Assembly: GCF_011947195.1 (NCBI RefSeq)
Contig: NZ_JAATVY010000003.1
Span: 124,001 to 188,000, forward strand
Source of the DNA: Planosporangium thailandense
GTDB taxonomy: Bacteria > Actinomycetota > Actinomycetes > Mycobacteriales > Micromonosporaceae
Length of the DNA stretch: 64,000 nucleotides
Direction of reading: 5' to 3'
This document shows, one piece after another, positions 1-7,902 of this stretch; positions within the stretch are counted from its first letter, which is position 1, and each line of letters opens with the position of its first letter. A program made the position numbers and the translations under genes. The notes beneath the pieces were generated by a model. The model saw only the letters and a list, made by a program, of their open reading frames with translations, searched no databases and was not told the origin of the DNA.

Positions 1-38
1 TGTGCTTCACGGCATGTTCCTCCAGCCATGCTGATCGA

Positions 39-44
39 TAAGGT
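39..44 (+). promoter_or_regulatory. -10 box of leaderless DUF402 gene
   Basis: TAAGGT ends 6 nt before the GTG at 51, and there is no Shine-Dalgarno, so transcription probably starts at the start codon. Confidence 0.5.
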
Positions 45-50
45 GGACTC

Positions 51-584
51 GTGACAGGCGATCTCGTACGGGTGGTGTATCGCAAGTACGACGGCTCGTT
101 GCACTGGAACCAGCCGGGTCGTCTGCTGGGTGAGGACGAGTTCGGGGTGTGGGTCGGTGGCGCGGCCGGCACGCCGGTGTCGCGGGGGGAGCAGCGCGTC
201 AATCCGGCCGAGCACGACCACGTCATGCTGTTCCCGCGCAACGGCTGGTGGACCGGGCTGTTCAACGCCGCACCGCACCGCACCGACGTCTACTGCGACA
301 TCACCACCGTGCCGACCTGGCCCACGCCCGACGTGGTCACCATGGTCGATCTCGACCTGGACGTGCGGCGCCGCCGGACCGGAGTGGTCCAGATCCTCGA
401 CGAGGACGAGTTCGCCGTCCACCAGGTGCGGTACGGATACCCGCCGGAGGTCATCAACGAGGCGTGGGCCGCCGCCGAGTGGCTGGCCACCGCGCTGACC
501 GATCGCATCGAGCCGTTCGACACGGTCTATCAGCGCTGGCTCGACGTCGTGGCGAGAGATTTCGGACAGATCAACGTGGCGTGA
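51..584 (+). CDS. DUF402 domain protein
   Basis: 177 aa, soluble. The N-terminal half has the family pattern KYDGSLHW and GRLLGEDEFGVWVG. The C-terminal half carries the acidic run YCDITT..VTMVDLDLDV..ILDEDEF, whose Asp/Glu residues bind divalent metal in this fold. Characterised relatives (FomD and Staphylococcus nucleoside diphosphatases) hydrolyse nucleotide phosphoanhydride or phosphoester bonds, so a nucleotide phosphatase role is likely but the substrate is unknown. GTG at 51 is chosen because a TAAGGT box lies 6 nt upstream. The gene stands alone: the next gene has its own ECF41-type promoter from 594. Confidence 0.75.
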   Translation: MTGDLVRVVYRKYDGSLHWNQPGRLLGEDEFGVWVGGAAGTPVSRGEQRVNPAEHDHVMLFPRNGWWTGLFNAAPHRTDVYCDITTVPTWPTPDVVTMVDLDLDVRRRRTGVVQILDEDEFAVHQVRYGYPPEVINEAWAAAEWLATALTDRIEPFDTVYQRWLDVVARDFGQINVA

Positions 585-593
585 CGTAGGACA

Positions 594-620
594 CGTCACA
601 CTGCGGCGTGCGTCCGCGTC
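594..620 (+). promoter_or_regulatory. ECF41-type promoter of the decarboxylase gene
   Basis: The -35 CGTCACA (594-600), a 16-nt spacer and the -10 CGTC (617-620) match the promoter reported for ECF41 sigma factors (TGTCACA, CGTC) with one mismatch. The predicted start near 627 gives a leader of about 29 nt to ATG 656. The same arrangement precedes the sigma gene itself (2247-2273, minus). Confidence 0.7.
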
Positions 621-655
621 CTCCGAGGGAGAGACCATCCACCGGGAGGACTGTG

Positions 656-1258
656 ATGCCCCGCATACCGCTGTTGACCGACGCGCAGGTCGGGTGGGTC
701 ACCCGCGCCTTCATCTTCCGTGCCGCCCGTCGCCGCTTCCGCGAGGTGCCCGAACCGCTGCGCGCCGCGGCCAACCACCGCGGCCTGATGTGGACCTATG
801 CGGTGCACGAACTGATGGTCGACCGGGTGGCCCGGCGGCTCGATCCGGCCCTGCACGACATCGTCGTGCACCGCGTGGCCACCCGCGTCGGATGCTCGTG
901 GTGCGTCGATTTCGGCACGATGCTCGCGCTGCACCGGGGGCTGTCCGTGGAGCGGCACCGTGAGTTGGATCACTACCGCGAGTCGTCGGCTTTCACCGCG
1001 GCGGAGAAGGTGGCCCTGGAGTACGCCGACGCCATGACCGCCCAGCCCATGGACGTCACCGACGAACTCGTCGAACGCGTCCGCGCCCACGTCGGCGACC
1101 CCGGCCTGGTCGAGCTGACGTACCTGATCGCGTTGGAGAACATGCGCGCGCGTACCAACCACGCGCTGGGGCTCACGGCACAGGGGTACACCAGCGGCGA
1201 CGCCTGCCCGCTGCCGTTCGACGAGCAGATCAGGCGGGCGGCCCCGGCGGGGGCGTGA
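656..1258 (+). CDS. carboxymuconolactone decarboxylase / AhpD-like protein
   Basis: 200 aa, all-helical CMD/AhpD family. The redox-type CxxC is C80-S-W-C83, followed by DFGTMLALH, the usual helix with the proton-relay residues. Such proteins act as peroxidase partners or decarboxylases; the substrate is unknown. ATG 656 is chosen because GGGAGGA (644-650) is correctly spaced and the upstream frame would run through the promoter. The 3' end overlaps the convergent sigma gene by 29 bp. Pairing of a CMD protein with an ECF sigma carrying a SnoaL-like tail defines the ECF41 group, in which the sigma activates the neighbouring CMD, oxidoreductase or epimerase gene. Confidence 0.85.
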   Translation: MPRIPLLTDAQVGWVTRAFIFRAARRRFREVPEPLRAAANHRGLMWTYAVHELMVDRVARRLDPALHDIVVHRVATRVGCSWCVDFGTMLALHRGLSVERHRELDHYRESSAFTAAEKVALEYADAMTAQPMDVTDELVERVRAHVGDPGLVELTYLIALENMRARTNHALGLTAQGYTSGDACPLPFDEQIRRAAPAGA

Positions 1259-2207
1259 GCGCGGCGCGGGCCGGCTCGGTCCGCGGTACCCGAGCCAGCT
1301 TCGCCGGGTTGAGCTGGTCGTAGACGGCCGTGATCCGGCCGTCCGCGACCGTGAAGGCCATGACCAGCCGGAGCGTCTGCCCGTTGGGGTACGTCGTCTC
1401 GGCCAGCAGGCCCAGATCTCCGTTGACGAGCACGGGCTCGGCCACCGTCTCGTTGCGCGCGGCCTGGCGGAACAGCCCCAGCAGGAACCGCGCGACCCGC
1501 AGCCGGCCGGTGACCGGTGTGCGGGTGGCCGGGCCCACCCCGCCGCCGTCGCCGGTGACGACCACCTCCGGGGCGAGCACCGCGAGCAGCCCGTCGAGGT
1601 CGCCGCTGCCGGCCGCCGCCATGAAGGCGGCCAGCACCCGCTGCTGCTCGGCACGGTCCGCGCTGTGCCGCCGCACGCCGGAGTCGGCCACGGCCCGGCG
1701 GGCCCGCGAGGCGAGCTGACGGGCGGCGGCCACGGTGGTGTCGAGCGTGGTGGCGATCTCGTCGAACGGCACCGCGAACACGTCGTGCAGGACGAACGCG
1801 ACCCGCTGCTCGGGGCTGAGCCGTTCGAGGACGGTGAGCAGGGCCAGGCTCACCTCGTCGGTACGGGCGACCGCGTCCGCCGGGTCCGGCCAGTCCGACG
1901 GCAGCCGGGTGACGATCGGCTCGGGCAGCCAGGAGCCGACGTACGCCTCCCGGCGTACCCGGGCGGACCGCAGCACGTCCAGGCAGATCCGGGTGGTGAC
2001 GGTGGTGAGCCACCCGCGCAGGTCGGCGATGTCGGACCGGTCGGCCGCGGCGTAGCGCAGCCACGCCTCCTGGACGGCGTCCTCCGCCTCGGCACGGCTG
2101 CCGAGCAGCCGGTACGCCACCGCCTCCAGGTGGGCGCGGTGCGCGTCGAACCCGTCCCCGTACCCGGCGGGCCGAGCCGCCCCGGCCCGGTCGTCGACCT
2201 CGTCCAC
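1230..2207 (-). CDS. ECF41-family (SigJ-like) RNA polymerase sigma factor
   Basis: 325 aa. The order is sigma-2 (FDAHRAHLEAVAYRLLGS..AEDAVQEAWLR), linker motif WLPEP, sigma-4 (LSPEQRVAFVLHDVFAVPFDEIA), then a C-terminal SnoaL/NTF2-like domain with DGGG and NPAKL. WLPEP, DGGG(K) and NPDKL are the ECF41 signatures; the tail replaces an anti-sigma factor and tunes activity. GTG 2207 is preferred over GTG 2231 because AGGAGG (2215-2220) lies 7 nt upstream and the ECF41-type promoter would start transcription near 2240. The gene is convergent with its probable target. The CGTCACA-N16-CGTC before this gene suggests that it also activates itself. Confidence 0.88.
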   Translation of the reverse strand: MDEVDDRAGAARPAGYGDGFDAHRAHLEAVAYRLLGSRAEAEDAVQEAWLRYAAADRSDIADLRGWLTTVTTRICLDVLRSARVRREAYVGSWLPEPIVTRLPSDWPDPADAVARTDEVSLALLTVLERLSPEQRVAFVLHDVFAVPFDEIATTLDTTVAAARQLASRARRAVADSGVRRHSADRAEQQRVLAAFMAAAGSGDLDGLLAVLAPEVVVTGDGGGVGPATRTPVTGRLRVARFLLGLFRQAARNETVAEPVLVNGDLGLLAETTYPNGQTLRLVMAFTVADGRITAVYDQLNPAKLARVPRTEPARAALTPPPGPPA

Positions 2208-2246
2208 GGGGCCCCCTCCTCGCGGCGTCACGGCGTCCTCCGACAG

Positions 2247-2273
2247 GACGCGTTCGCGCCCTGCAATGTGACG
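2247..2273 (-). promoter_or_regulatory. ECF41-type promoter of the sigma gene (autoregulation)
   Basis: Minus-strand CGTCACA (2273-2267), a 16-nt spacer and CGTC (2250-2247). Both boxes and the spacer length are identical to the promoter of the decarboxylase gene, although the spacers differ. Confidence 0.65.
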
Positions 2274-2406
2274 CGATCAGCCGAATCCGTCAATCTTCGG
2301 AGCGTATCCGCGTAGGCCGGCGCAGGAGCCGCCCCGGCGTTGCCTACCATTCGTGCAGGTTCAACGCGAACTACTGCATCCCCCAGCCCCCGTGACGAGG
2401 TCAGTC

Positions 2407-3033
2407 GTGCGATTCAAGTTGCGTCCGAGCGATGACGCGTTCTACGAGTACTTCAGCAAGGCCGCGGCGAACCTGGTCCGGGGTACCGCGCTGCTCAACG
2501 AGCTTGCCCTGCCCGACGCCGACGTGCAGTCGATCAGCGAGCGGCTGACCGAGGTCGAGCACGACAGCGACGCGGTCACCCACGAGCTGTACAACAAGAT
2601 CAATACCACGTTCATCACGCCGTTCGACCGGGAGGACATCTACCGGCTCGGCTCCCTGCTCGACGACGTCATGGACCACATCGAGGCGGTCGGCAACCTG
2701 CTCTACCTGTACGGCCTGACCAAGATGCCGGCGCTGCCCCGTGAGATGCACGAGATCTTCGACGTGCTCGACCAGCAGGCCAAGCTGACCGCGGACGCGA
2801 TGCCGCGCCTGAAGAGCATGAAGGACCTGCGCGACTACTGGGTCGAGTGCAACCGGCTGGAGAACGACGGCGACCGCGCCTACCGGATGCTGCTGGTGCG
2901 CCTGTTCTCGGGTGAGTTCGACGCGCTCACCGTGCTGAAGATGAAGGAGGTCGCCGACGAGCTGGAGGCGGCCTGCGACGCGTTCGAGCACGTGGCCAAC
3001 ACCGTCGAGACCATCGCGGTCAAGGAGTCCTGA
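2407..3033 (+). CDS. DUF47 (PhoU-like) Pit accessory protein
   Basis: 208 aa helical bundle of the DUF47/TIGR00153 family, related to PhoU. The N-terminus RFKLRPSDDAFYEYF and the internal EVEHDSDAVTHEL and FDREDIYRLGSLLDDVMDHIE are typical; the repeated E/D-rich helices bind metal clusters in structures of this fold. GTG 2407 is chosen over 2353 because GAGG (2397-2400) sits 6 nt upstream and the family length is about 205 aa. It ends 5 nt before the Pit transporter gene, so the two are co-transcribed and it probably modulates that transporter. TACCAT at 2345-2350 is a possible -10. Confidence 0.88.
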   Translation: MRFKLRPSDDAFYEYFSKAAANLVRGTALLNELALPDADVQSISERLTEVEHDSDAVTHELYNKINTTFITPFDREDIYRLGSLLDDVMDHIEAVGNLLYLYGLTKMPALPREMHEIFDVLDQQAKLTADAMPRLKSMKDLRDYWVECNRLENDGDRAYRMLLVRLFSGEFDALTVLKMKEVADELEAACDAFEHVANTVETIAVKES

Positions 3034-3038
3034 CCGAG

Positions 3039-4034
3039 GTGGAATTTCTCGCGGTCGCCATCGTGATCATCTTCGCGATGGGCTTCAACTACACCAACGG
3101 TTTCCACGACGCGGCAAACGCCATCGCGACCTCGGTCTCCACCCGGGCGCTCACGCCCCGCGTGGCGCTCGGCGTCGCGGCGGTCGGAAACCTGGTCGGC
3201 TCGTTCTTCGGCGCCAAGGTGGCGAGTACGGTCGGCAAGGGGATCATCGACCCGCCGACCGGTACGAAGGGTCTCGGCGTGGTGCTCGCGGCCCTCGTCG
3301 GCGCCATCGTCTGGAACCTGATCACCTGGTACTTCGGTATCCCCTCCTCGTCGTCGCACGCCCTCGTCGGCGGCCTGGTCGGGGCCACGTTCTTCGCGCC
3401 GCACAGCCAGATCTTCTGGAAGGGCATCTACGAGAAGGTCGTCGTTCCGATGGTCGTCTCGCCGATCGTCGGCCTCATCCTCGGGTTCATCGTGATGCTC
3501 GCGGTGATGTGGCTGTTCCGCCGGGGGAACCCGGGGATCCTCAGCCGCGGCTTCCGGCACGCCCAGACGCTCTCGGCGACCGCGATGGCGCTCGGCCACG
3601 GCATGCAGGACGCGGCCAAGACGATGGGCATCGTCGTGCTGGCGCTGGTGACCGGCGGCTTTCACAAGGGCGCCTCGATCCCGGTGTGGGTGTACTTCCT
3701 GACCGCCGGCGTGATGGCGTTGGGCACCTACGGCGGCGGCTGGCGGATCATCCGTACCCTCGGCCGGAAGGTCATCGACCTCGACCCGCCGCAGGGCTTC
3801 GCGGCCGAGGCCACGGCGAGTGCCGTCCTGTACCTGGCGGCCTGGAAGGGCCTGCCGATCTCGACCACGCACACGATCACGTCATCGATCATGGGTGTCG
3901 GTTCGACGAAGCGGGTGACCGCCGTGCGCTGGAACGTCGCCGGCAACATCGTGGTGGCGTGGGTGCTGACCTTCCCGGCGGCGGCCGCGGTCGCCGCCGT
4001 GGCGTACTTCGTGATCCGGCCGCTGTTCAACTGA
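3039..4034 (+). CDS. pit: PiT-family inorganic phosphate transporter
   Basis: 331 aa membrane protein with about ten hydrophobic segments. The PiT signature GFNYTNGFHDAANAIATSVSTR at the N-terminus, its C-terminal duplicate (LGHGMQDAAKTMG) and GIPSSSSHALVGGLVG and GLPISTTHTITSSIMG identify the family, which imports metal-phosphate with protons at low affinity. GTG 3039 follows the DUF47 stop by 5 nt with AGG nearby. It converges with the oxidoreductase gene, leaving only 4 nt between the stops. It complements the high-affinity PstSCAB system at 7-11 kb. Confidence 0.92.
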   Translation: MEFLAVAIVIIFAMGFNYTNGFHDAANAIATSVSTRALTPRVALGVAAVGNLVGSFFGAKVASTVGKGIIDPPTGTKGLGVVLAALVGAIVWNLITWYFGIPSSSSHALVGGLVGATFFAPHSQIFWKGIYEKVVVPMVVSPIVGLILGFIVMLAVMWLFRRGNPGILSRGFRHAQTLSATAMALGHGMQDAAKTMGIVVLALVTGGFHKGASIPVWVYFLTAGVMALGTYGGGWRIIRTLGRKVIDLDPPQGFAAEATASAVLYLAAWKGLPISTTHTITSSIMGVGSTKRVTAVRWNVAGNIVVAWVLTFPAAAAVAAVAYFVIRPLFN

Positions 4035-4038
4035 GGTC

Positions 4039-5019
4039 TCAGCTGAGGTACTCGACGCCGATCCGCTCGCGGACGGCGTCGAGGGTCGCCATCACGGCGA
4101 GGGTTTCGGCCAGCGGAGCGACGGGGCTCTCCGGCAGCCCCTCGCGCAGGCAGCGCTGCACCTCGGCCGCCTCGAAGTGGTAGCCGACGCCCTCGAACGG
4201 CGTGGGGACGTACTCCGGCTCCGCCCCGACCCGTACGAGCGTGAAGCCGCTGGGCCGGTAGAAGTCGCGGGCCAGTTCGATGCGGCCCAGGGTGCCGGTG
4301 ATGGCCGCCGTGTGGGGCGTGTCGCCGACGAGGGAGCAGGTCAGGGCGGCGAGTGCGCCGGAGGCGTACCCGAAGATCATGCCTGTGTTCTCGTCGACGC
4401 CCTCGGGTGTCAGCCGCGCCCAGGCCTCGATCCGGTCCGGGGCGCCGAGCATGAGGTGCGCGAGTGTGACCGGGTAGACGCCGACGTCCAGCAGGGCGCC
4501 GCCGCCCAGTTCCGGCGCGCGGAGCCGGTGCGTGACGTCGGGCGGCGCGGACAGGCCGAAGTCCGCGCTCACGGTGGTCACGTCGCCGATCGCGCCGTCC
4601 GCGACGAGGCCGCAGATCGTGTGGAGCGCCGGGAAGCAGCGCATCCACATGGCCTCCATGAGGAAGACGCCGCCGGTACGGGCGGCCTCGACCAGCTCTT
4701 CGGCCTGGGCGAGGGTGAGGGTGAGCGGCTTCTCGCACAGCACGGCCTTGCCCGCGCGCAGGCAGGTCAGGCTGGCCTCGTGGTGCGCCGCGTGCGGCGT
4801 GGCCACGTAGATGACGTCGAGGTCCGGGTCCGCGGCGAGCTCCGCCCAGCTGCCGTACGCGCGGGGAATGCCGTGCGCTGCCGCGAACCGGTCGGCCGCG
4901 TCCTGGCTGCGCGAGCCGACGGCGAGGACCTCGGCATCGGGTACCAGCGACAGGTCGGCGACGAAGGAGCGCGCGATGGCGCCGGTAGCGAGGATGCCCC
5001 ACCGGATCGGGTCCGTCAT
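4039..5019 (-). CDS. Gfo/Idh/MocA-family NAD(P)-dependent oxidoreductase
   Basis: 326 aa. The N-terminal Rossmann fold begins IRWGILATGAIARSFV (GxGxxA-type) with the second strand VLAVGSRS. The conserved EKP (VLCEKPLT) that positions cofactor and sugar is followed by an alpha/beta substrate domain with EAMWMRCFP. Relatives oxidise sugars, inositols or trans-dihydrodiols; EAMWMRC resembles the dihydrodiol-dehydrogenase branch. ATG 5019 has ACCCTA on the plus strand (minus TAGGGT, 5026-5031) 6 nt upstream, so it looks leaderless. It is divergent from the thiolase gene across a 19-bp tandem repeat. Confidence 0.85.
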   Translation of the reverse strand: MTDPIRWGILATGAIARSFVADLSLVPDAEVLAVGSRSQDAADRFAAAHGIPRAYGSWAELAADPDLDVIYVATPHAAHHEASLTCLRAGKAVLCEKPLTLTLAQAEELVEAARTGGVFLMEAMWMRCFPALHTICGLVADGAIGDVTTVSADFGLSAPPDVTHRLRAPELGGGALLDVGVYPVTLAHLMLGAPDRIEAWARLTPEGVDENTGMIFGYASGALAALTCSLVGDTPHTAAITGTLGRIELARDFYRPSGFTLVRVGAEPEYVPTPFEGVGYHFEAAEVQRCLREGLPESPVAPLAETLAVMATLDAVRERIGVEYLS

Positions 5020-5025
5020 GTTCCA

Positions 5026-5031
5026 ACCCTA
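5026..5031 (-). promoter_or_regulatory. -10 box of leaderless oxidoreductase gene
   Basis: Minus-strand TAGGGT lies 6 nt before ATG 5019. The 19-bp repeats at 5043-5080 cover its -35 region. Confidence 0.5.
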
Positions 5032-5042
5032 AGCCCTCCAAG

Positions 5043-5080
5043 ATCGCCATCTTGCCGATCTATCGCCGTCTTGCCGATCT
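5043..5080. repeat. 19-bp tandem repeat in a divergent promoter, possible operator
   Basis: Two abutting copies of ATCGCCRTCTTGCCGATCT (5043-5061, 5062-5080) differ at one base. They lie between the divergent -10 boxes of the oxidoreductase (5026-5031) and the thiolase (5113-5118). The first copy is flanked by AAGAT, giving AAGAT-cgcc-ATCTT. Confidence 0.6.
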
Positions 5081-5112
5081 GTGTGCCGGTCGGCATTGAT
5101 CACCGCGAGGGT

Positions 5113-5118
5113 TAGGCT
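5113..5118 (+). promoter_or_regulatory. -10 box of leaderless thiolase gene
   Basis: TAGGCT lies 7 nt before GTG 5126. Confidence 0.5.
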
Positions 5119-5125
5119 CGGCTCC

Positions 5126-6295
5126 GTGGACGCGTATCTCATCGACGCTGTACGGACTCCGTTCGGCAAGCACCGGGGCGGCCTGGCCGGGATCCGCACC
5201 GATGACCTCGCCGCCCTGCCGCTGGCGGAGCTGGTCCGCCGCCAGCCGGCGCTGAACCCGGCCACGATCGACGACGTGATCCTCGGTGACACCAATGGCG
5301 CCGGTGAGGACAACCGCAACGTCGCCCGGATGGCAGCCCTGCTCGCCGGCCTGCCGCCGTCCGTACCCGCGGTCACCGTCAACCGGTTGTGCGCCTCCGG
5401 CGGCGAGGCCATCGTCCAGGCGACCCGGGCGATCCGGGCCGGCGACGCGGACCTGGTGATCGCCGGCGGCGTGGAGAGCATGACCCGGGCACCGTTCGTG
5501 CTGCCCAAGCCGGATGTGCCGTTCCCGACCGAGGCGAAGCTGTACCACACCCAGGTCGGCTGGCGGATGGTCAACCCACGCTTTCCCCGGGAGTGGACGG
5601 CCAGCCTCGGCGCCTGCGCGGAAGCGGTCGCGCACGACCTCGGCATCACCCGTAACGAGCAGGACGACTGGGCGATGCGCTCGCACCATCTCGCCGCGGC
5701 GGCGTGGGAGGCGGGCCTGCACGACGAGTACGTGATGCCGGTCGCCGACGTCAGGCGCGACGAGTCGATCCGGCCGGACACGACGCTCGACAAGCTCGCC
5801 GGACTCAAACCGGCGTTCAGCGAATCCGGGTCGGTGACGGCCGGCAACGCGTCCCCGATCAACGACGGTGCGATCGCGGTCCTCGTCGCGTCCGAAGCGC
5901 AGACGACCGTGCTGGAGGCCCAGCCGCTCGGCCGGATCGTGGCGGCGGCCACCGTCGCGCTCGAGCCGCACCGGTTCACGTTGGCGCCCGTCGGCGCGAT
6001 CCGCAAGGTACTGGCCCGCGCCGGCCTGGCGTTCGGCGACATCGCGGTGTGGGAGATCAACGAGGCGTTCGCCGCGATGGTCCTGTCCTGCCTGCAGGAG
6101 CTGCCGGAGATCGACCGTGAACTGGTCAACCCGAACGGGGGCGCGATCGCGATCGGCCATCCGCTCGGCGCGTCGGTGCCCCGGGTCGTCGTCGACGCCT
6201 GCCGGGAGCTGCGCCGTCGCGGTGGTGGGTACGCCGTCGCCGCCGCCTGTGTGGGCGTCGGCCAGGGGACCGCGATGGTGGTGCGCGTTGACTGA
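5126..6295 (+). CDS. acetyl-CoA C-acyltransferase (thiolase)
   Basis: 389 aa, the usual thiolase length. The nucleophile C89 sits in NRLCASGGEA, H345 in GGAIAIGHPLGAS and the second catalytic cysteine C375 in ACVGVGQG; NEAFA is present. It catalyses reversible acetyl transfer between acyl-CoAs (beta-oxidation or aromatic-acid breakdown; a PcaF-like role is possible). The start is set at GTG 5126, which has a TAGGCT box 7 nt upstream, rather than at 5081. The NUDIX gene starts 10 nt after the stop, giving a probable two-gene operon. Confidence 0.9.
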   Translation: MDAYLIDAVRTPFGKHRGGLAGIRTDDLAALPLAELVRRQPALNPATIDDVILGDTNGAGEDNRNVARMAALLAGLPPSVPAVTVNRLCASGGEAIVQATRAIRAGDADLVIAGGVESMTRAPFVLPKPDVPFPTEAKLYHTQVGWRMVNPRFPREWTASLGACAEAVAHDLGITRNEQDDWAMRSHHLAAAAWEAGLHDEYVMPVADVRRDESIRPDTTLDKLAGLKPAFSESGSVTAGNASPINDGAIAVLVASEAQTTVLEAQPLGRIVAAATVALEPHRFTLAPVGAIRKVLARAGLAFGDIAVWEINEAFAAMVLSCLQELPEIDRELVNPNGGAIAIGHPLGASVPRVVVDACRELRRRGGGYAVAAACVGVGQGTAMVVRVD

Positions 6296-6305
6296 GGCCG
6301 TTCCG

Positions 6306-7088
6306 ATGCCCGACGGGCTGCTCGAGCACGTCCGGCGGTTCTACGCCTCCGGCGCAGCACCCGTGACTCCGAAGTACGCGAGCACCGTCCTGCTGCTGCG
6401 GGAGGGCGAACCGGGCCTGGAGGTCTACCTGATCCGCCGGGCCAGCACGATGGCGTTCGCCGCCGGCATGCACGCCTTCCCCGGCGGTACGGTCGACCCG
6501 CGCGACACCGAGGTGCAGCCCGCATGGACGGGGCCGACCCCGGCCGAGTGGGCGACCCGGCTGGGCCTTTCCGAGCCGCTGGCCCGGGCGGTGGTCAGCG
6601 CTGCCGTCCGCGAGGTGTTCGAGGAGTGCGGGGTGCTGCTGGCCGGCCCCGACGCCGGCACCGTGGTCGGCGACGTCTCCGGCGAGGAGTGGGAGTCGGC
6701 GCGCCTGGCGCTGATCGCCCGGGAGGTCGGCTTTGCCGAACTGCTCGCCGAGCGGGGCCTGGTCGTACGGAGCGATCTGCTGACCCCGTGGGCGCGATGG
6801 CTGACGCCCGAGTTCGAGCCCCGCCGCTACGACACGTACTTCTTCCTGGCCCGGCTGCCCGAGCGGCAGGTGACCCGCGACGTCGGCGGCGAGGCGGAGC
6901 ACGTCGTCTGGGGGCGGCCGGAAGACCTGGTGAACCTGCGGATGCTGCCGCCGACGGTCGCGGCGCTACGCGGGCTCACCGCGTACCGGAGTGTCGACGC
7001 GGCCATGGCCGCGGAGCGCGACGTGACGACGGCGGTCATGCCGCGCGCGGATCTGGACAGCGACCCGGTCCGGCTGCTCATCGACTGA
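6306..7088 (+). CDS. NUDIX hydrolase (NUDT8/NUDT19-like)
   Basis: 260 aa. The N-terminal strand STVLLLREGEPGLEVYLIRR leads to GMHAFPGGTVDPRD. The Nudix box is completed after an insertion by AAVREVFEECGVLL; the split box with a long insert resembles NUDT19-type CoA or acyl-CoA diphosphatases. Pairing with thiolase fits acyl-CoA turnover, but that is inference. ATG 6306 follows TGAGG (6293-6297), which overlaps the thiolase stop; TTG 6288 would give 266 aa and an 8-nt overlap. Confidence 0.8.
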   Translation: MPDGLLEHVRRFYASGAAPVTPKYASTVLLLREGEPGLEVYLIRRASTMAFAAGMHAFPGGTVDPRDTEVQPAWTGPTPAEWATRLGLSEPLARAVVSAAVREVFEECGVLLAGPDAGTVVGDVSGEEWESARLALIAREVGFAELLAERGLVVRSDLLTPWARWLTPEFEPRRYDTYFFLARLPERQVTRDVGGEAEHVVWGRPEDLVNLRMLPPTVAALRGLTAYRSVDAAMAAERDVTTAVMPRADLDSDPVRLLID

Positions 7089-7114
7089 GGACGCGCCGGA
7101 CCGGGCCGTACCGG

Positions 7115-7891
7115 TCAGCCGAAGCGGCCGGTGATGTAGTCCTCGGTGCGCTTCACCGACGGGTTGGTGAAGATCTTCGCGGTGTCGTCGTACTCGATCA
7201 GGCGCCCCGGCTCGCCGGTCTTGTCGATCGAGAAGAAGCCGGTCCGGTCGGAGACCCGCGCCGCCTGCTGCATGTTGTGGGTCACGATCACGATCGTGTA
7301 CTCGTTCTTGAGCTCGGCGATCAGGTCCTCGATGGCCAGGGTCGAGATCGGGTCGAGCGCCGAGCAGGGCTCGTCCATCAGCACGACCTGCGGCTCCACC
7401 GCGATGGTCCGGGCGATGCACAGCCGCTGCTGCTGACCGCCGGACAGGCCCGCGCCCGGCCGGTTGAGGCGGTCCTTGACCTCGTTCCAGAGGTTGGCGC
7501 CACGGAGCGCCTTCTCGCACGCCGCGTCCAGGAGGGACTTCTTGCGCACCCCGTTGAGCCGCAGGCCGGCGACCACGTTCTCGTAGATGGACATGGTCGG
7601 GAAGGGGTTGGGCCGCTGGAAGACCATGCCGATCATCCGGCGGACGGCCGTCACGTCGATGTCGCGGTCGTAGATGTTCTGACCGTCGATGAGCAGCTGG
7701 CCGCCGACCTTCGCACCCGGCAGCACCTCGTGCATCCGGTTGATGGAGCGCAGGAAGGTCGACTTCCCGCAGCCGGACGGCCCGATCAGGGCCGTGACCG
7801 ACTTGGGCTCGATCGCCATCGTGATGTTGTCGATGGCGCGGAACGAGCCGTAGTACGCCGACACGTTGACGGCTTCGATGCGCTTGGCCAT
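7115..7891 (-). CDS. pstB: phosphate ABC transporter ATP-binding protein PstB
   Basis: 258 aa. Walker A is GPSGCGKST, the ABC signature LSGGQQQR, Walker B VVLMDEP and the switch VTHNM. The N-terminal [14 protein letters not shown] and the near-universal family length identify PstB. It powers phosphate uptake through PstC/PstA at the inner face of the membrane. ATG 7891 lies 11 nt after the pstA stop. Last gene of pstS-pstC-(mini-ORF)-pstA-pstB. The open frame continues upstream through pstA, but that is not a fusion. Confidence 0.96.
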   Translation of the reverse strand: MAKRIEAVNVSAYYGSFRAIDNITMAIEPKSVTALIGPSGCGKSTFLRSINRMHEVLPGAKVGGQLLIDGQNIYDRDIDVTAVRRMIGMVFQRPNPFPTMSIYENVVAGLRLNGVRKKSLLDAACEKALRGANLWNEVKDRLNRPGAGLSGGQQQRLCIARTIAVEPQVVLMDEPCSALDPISTLAIEDLIAELKNEYTIVIVTHNMQQAARVSDRTGFFSIDKTGEPGRLIEYDDTAKIFTNPSVKRTEDYITGRFG

Positions 7892-7902
7892 GGTGGGCAC
7901 TC

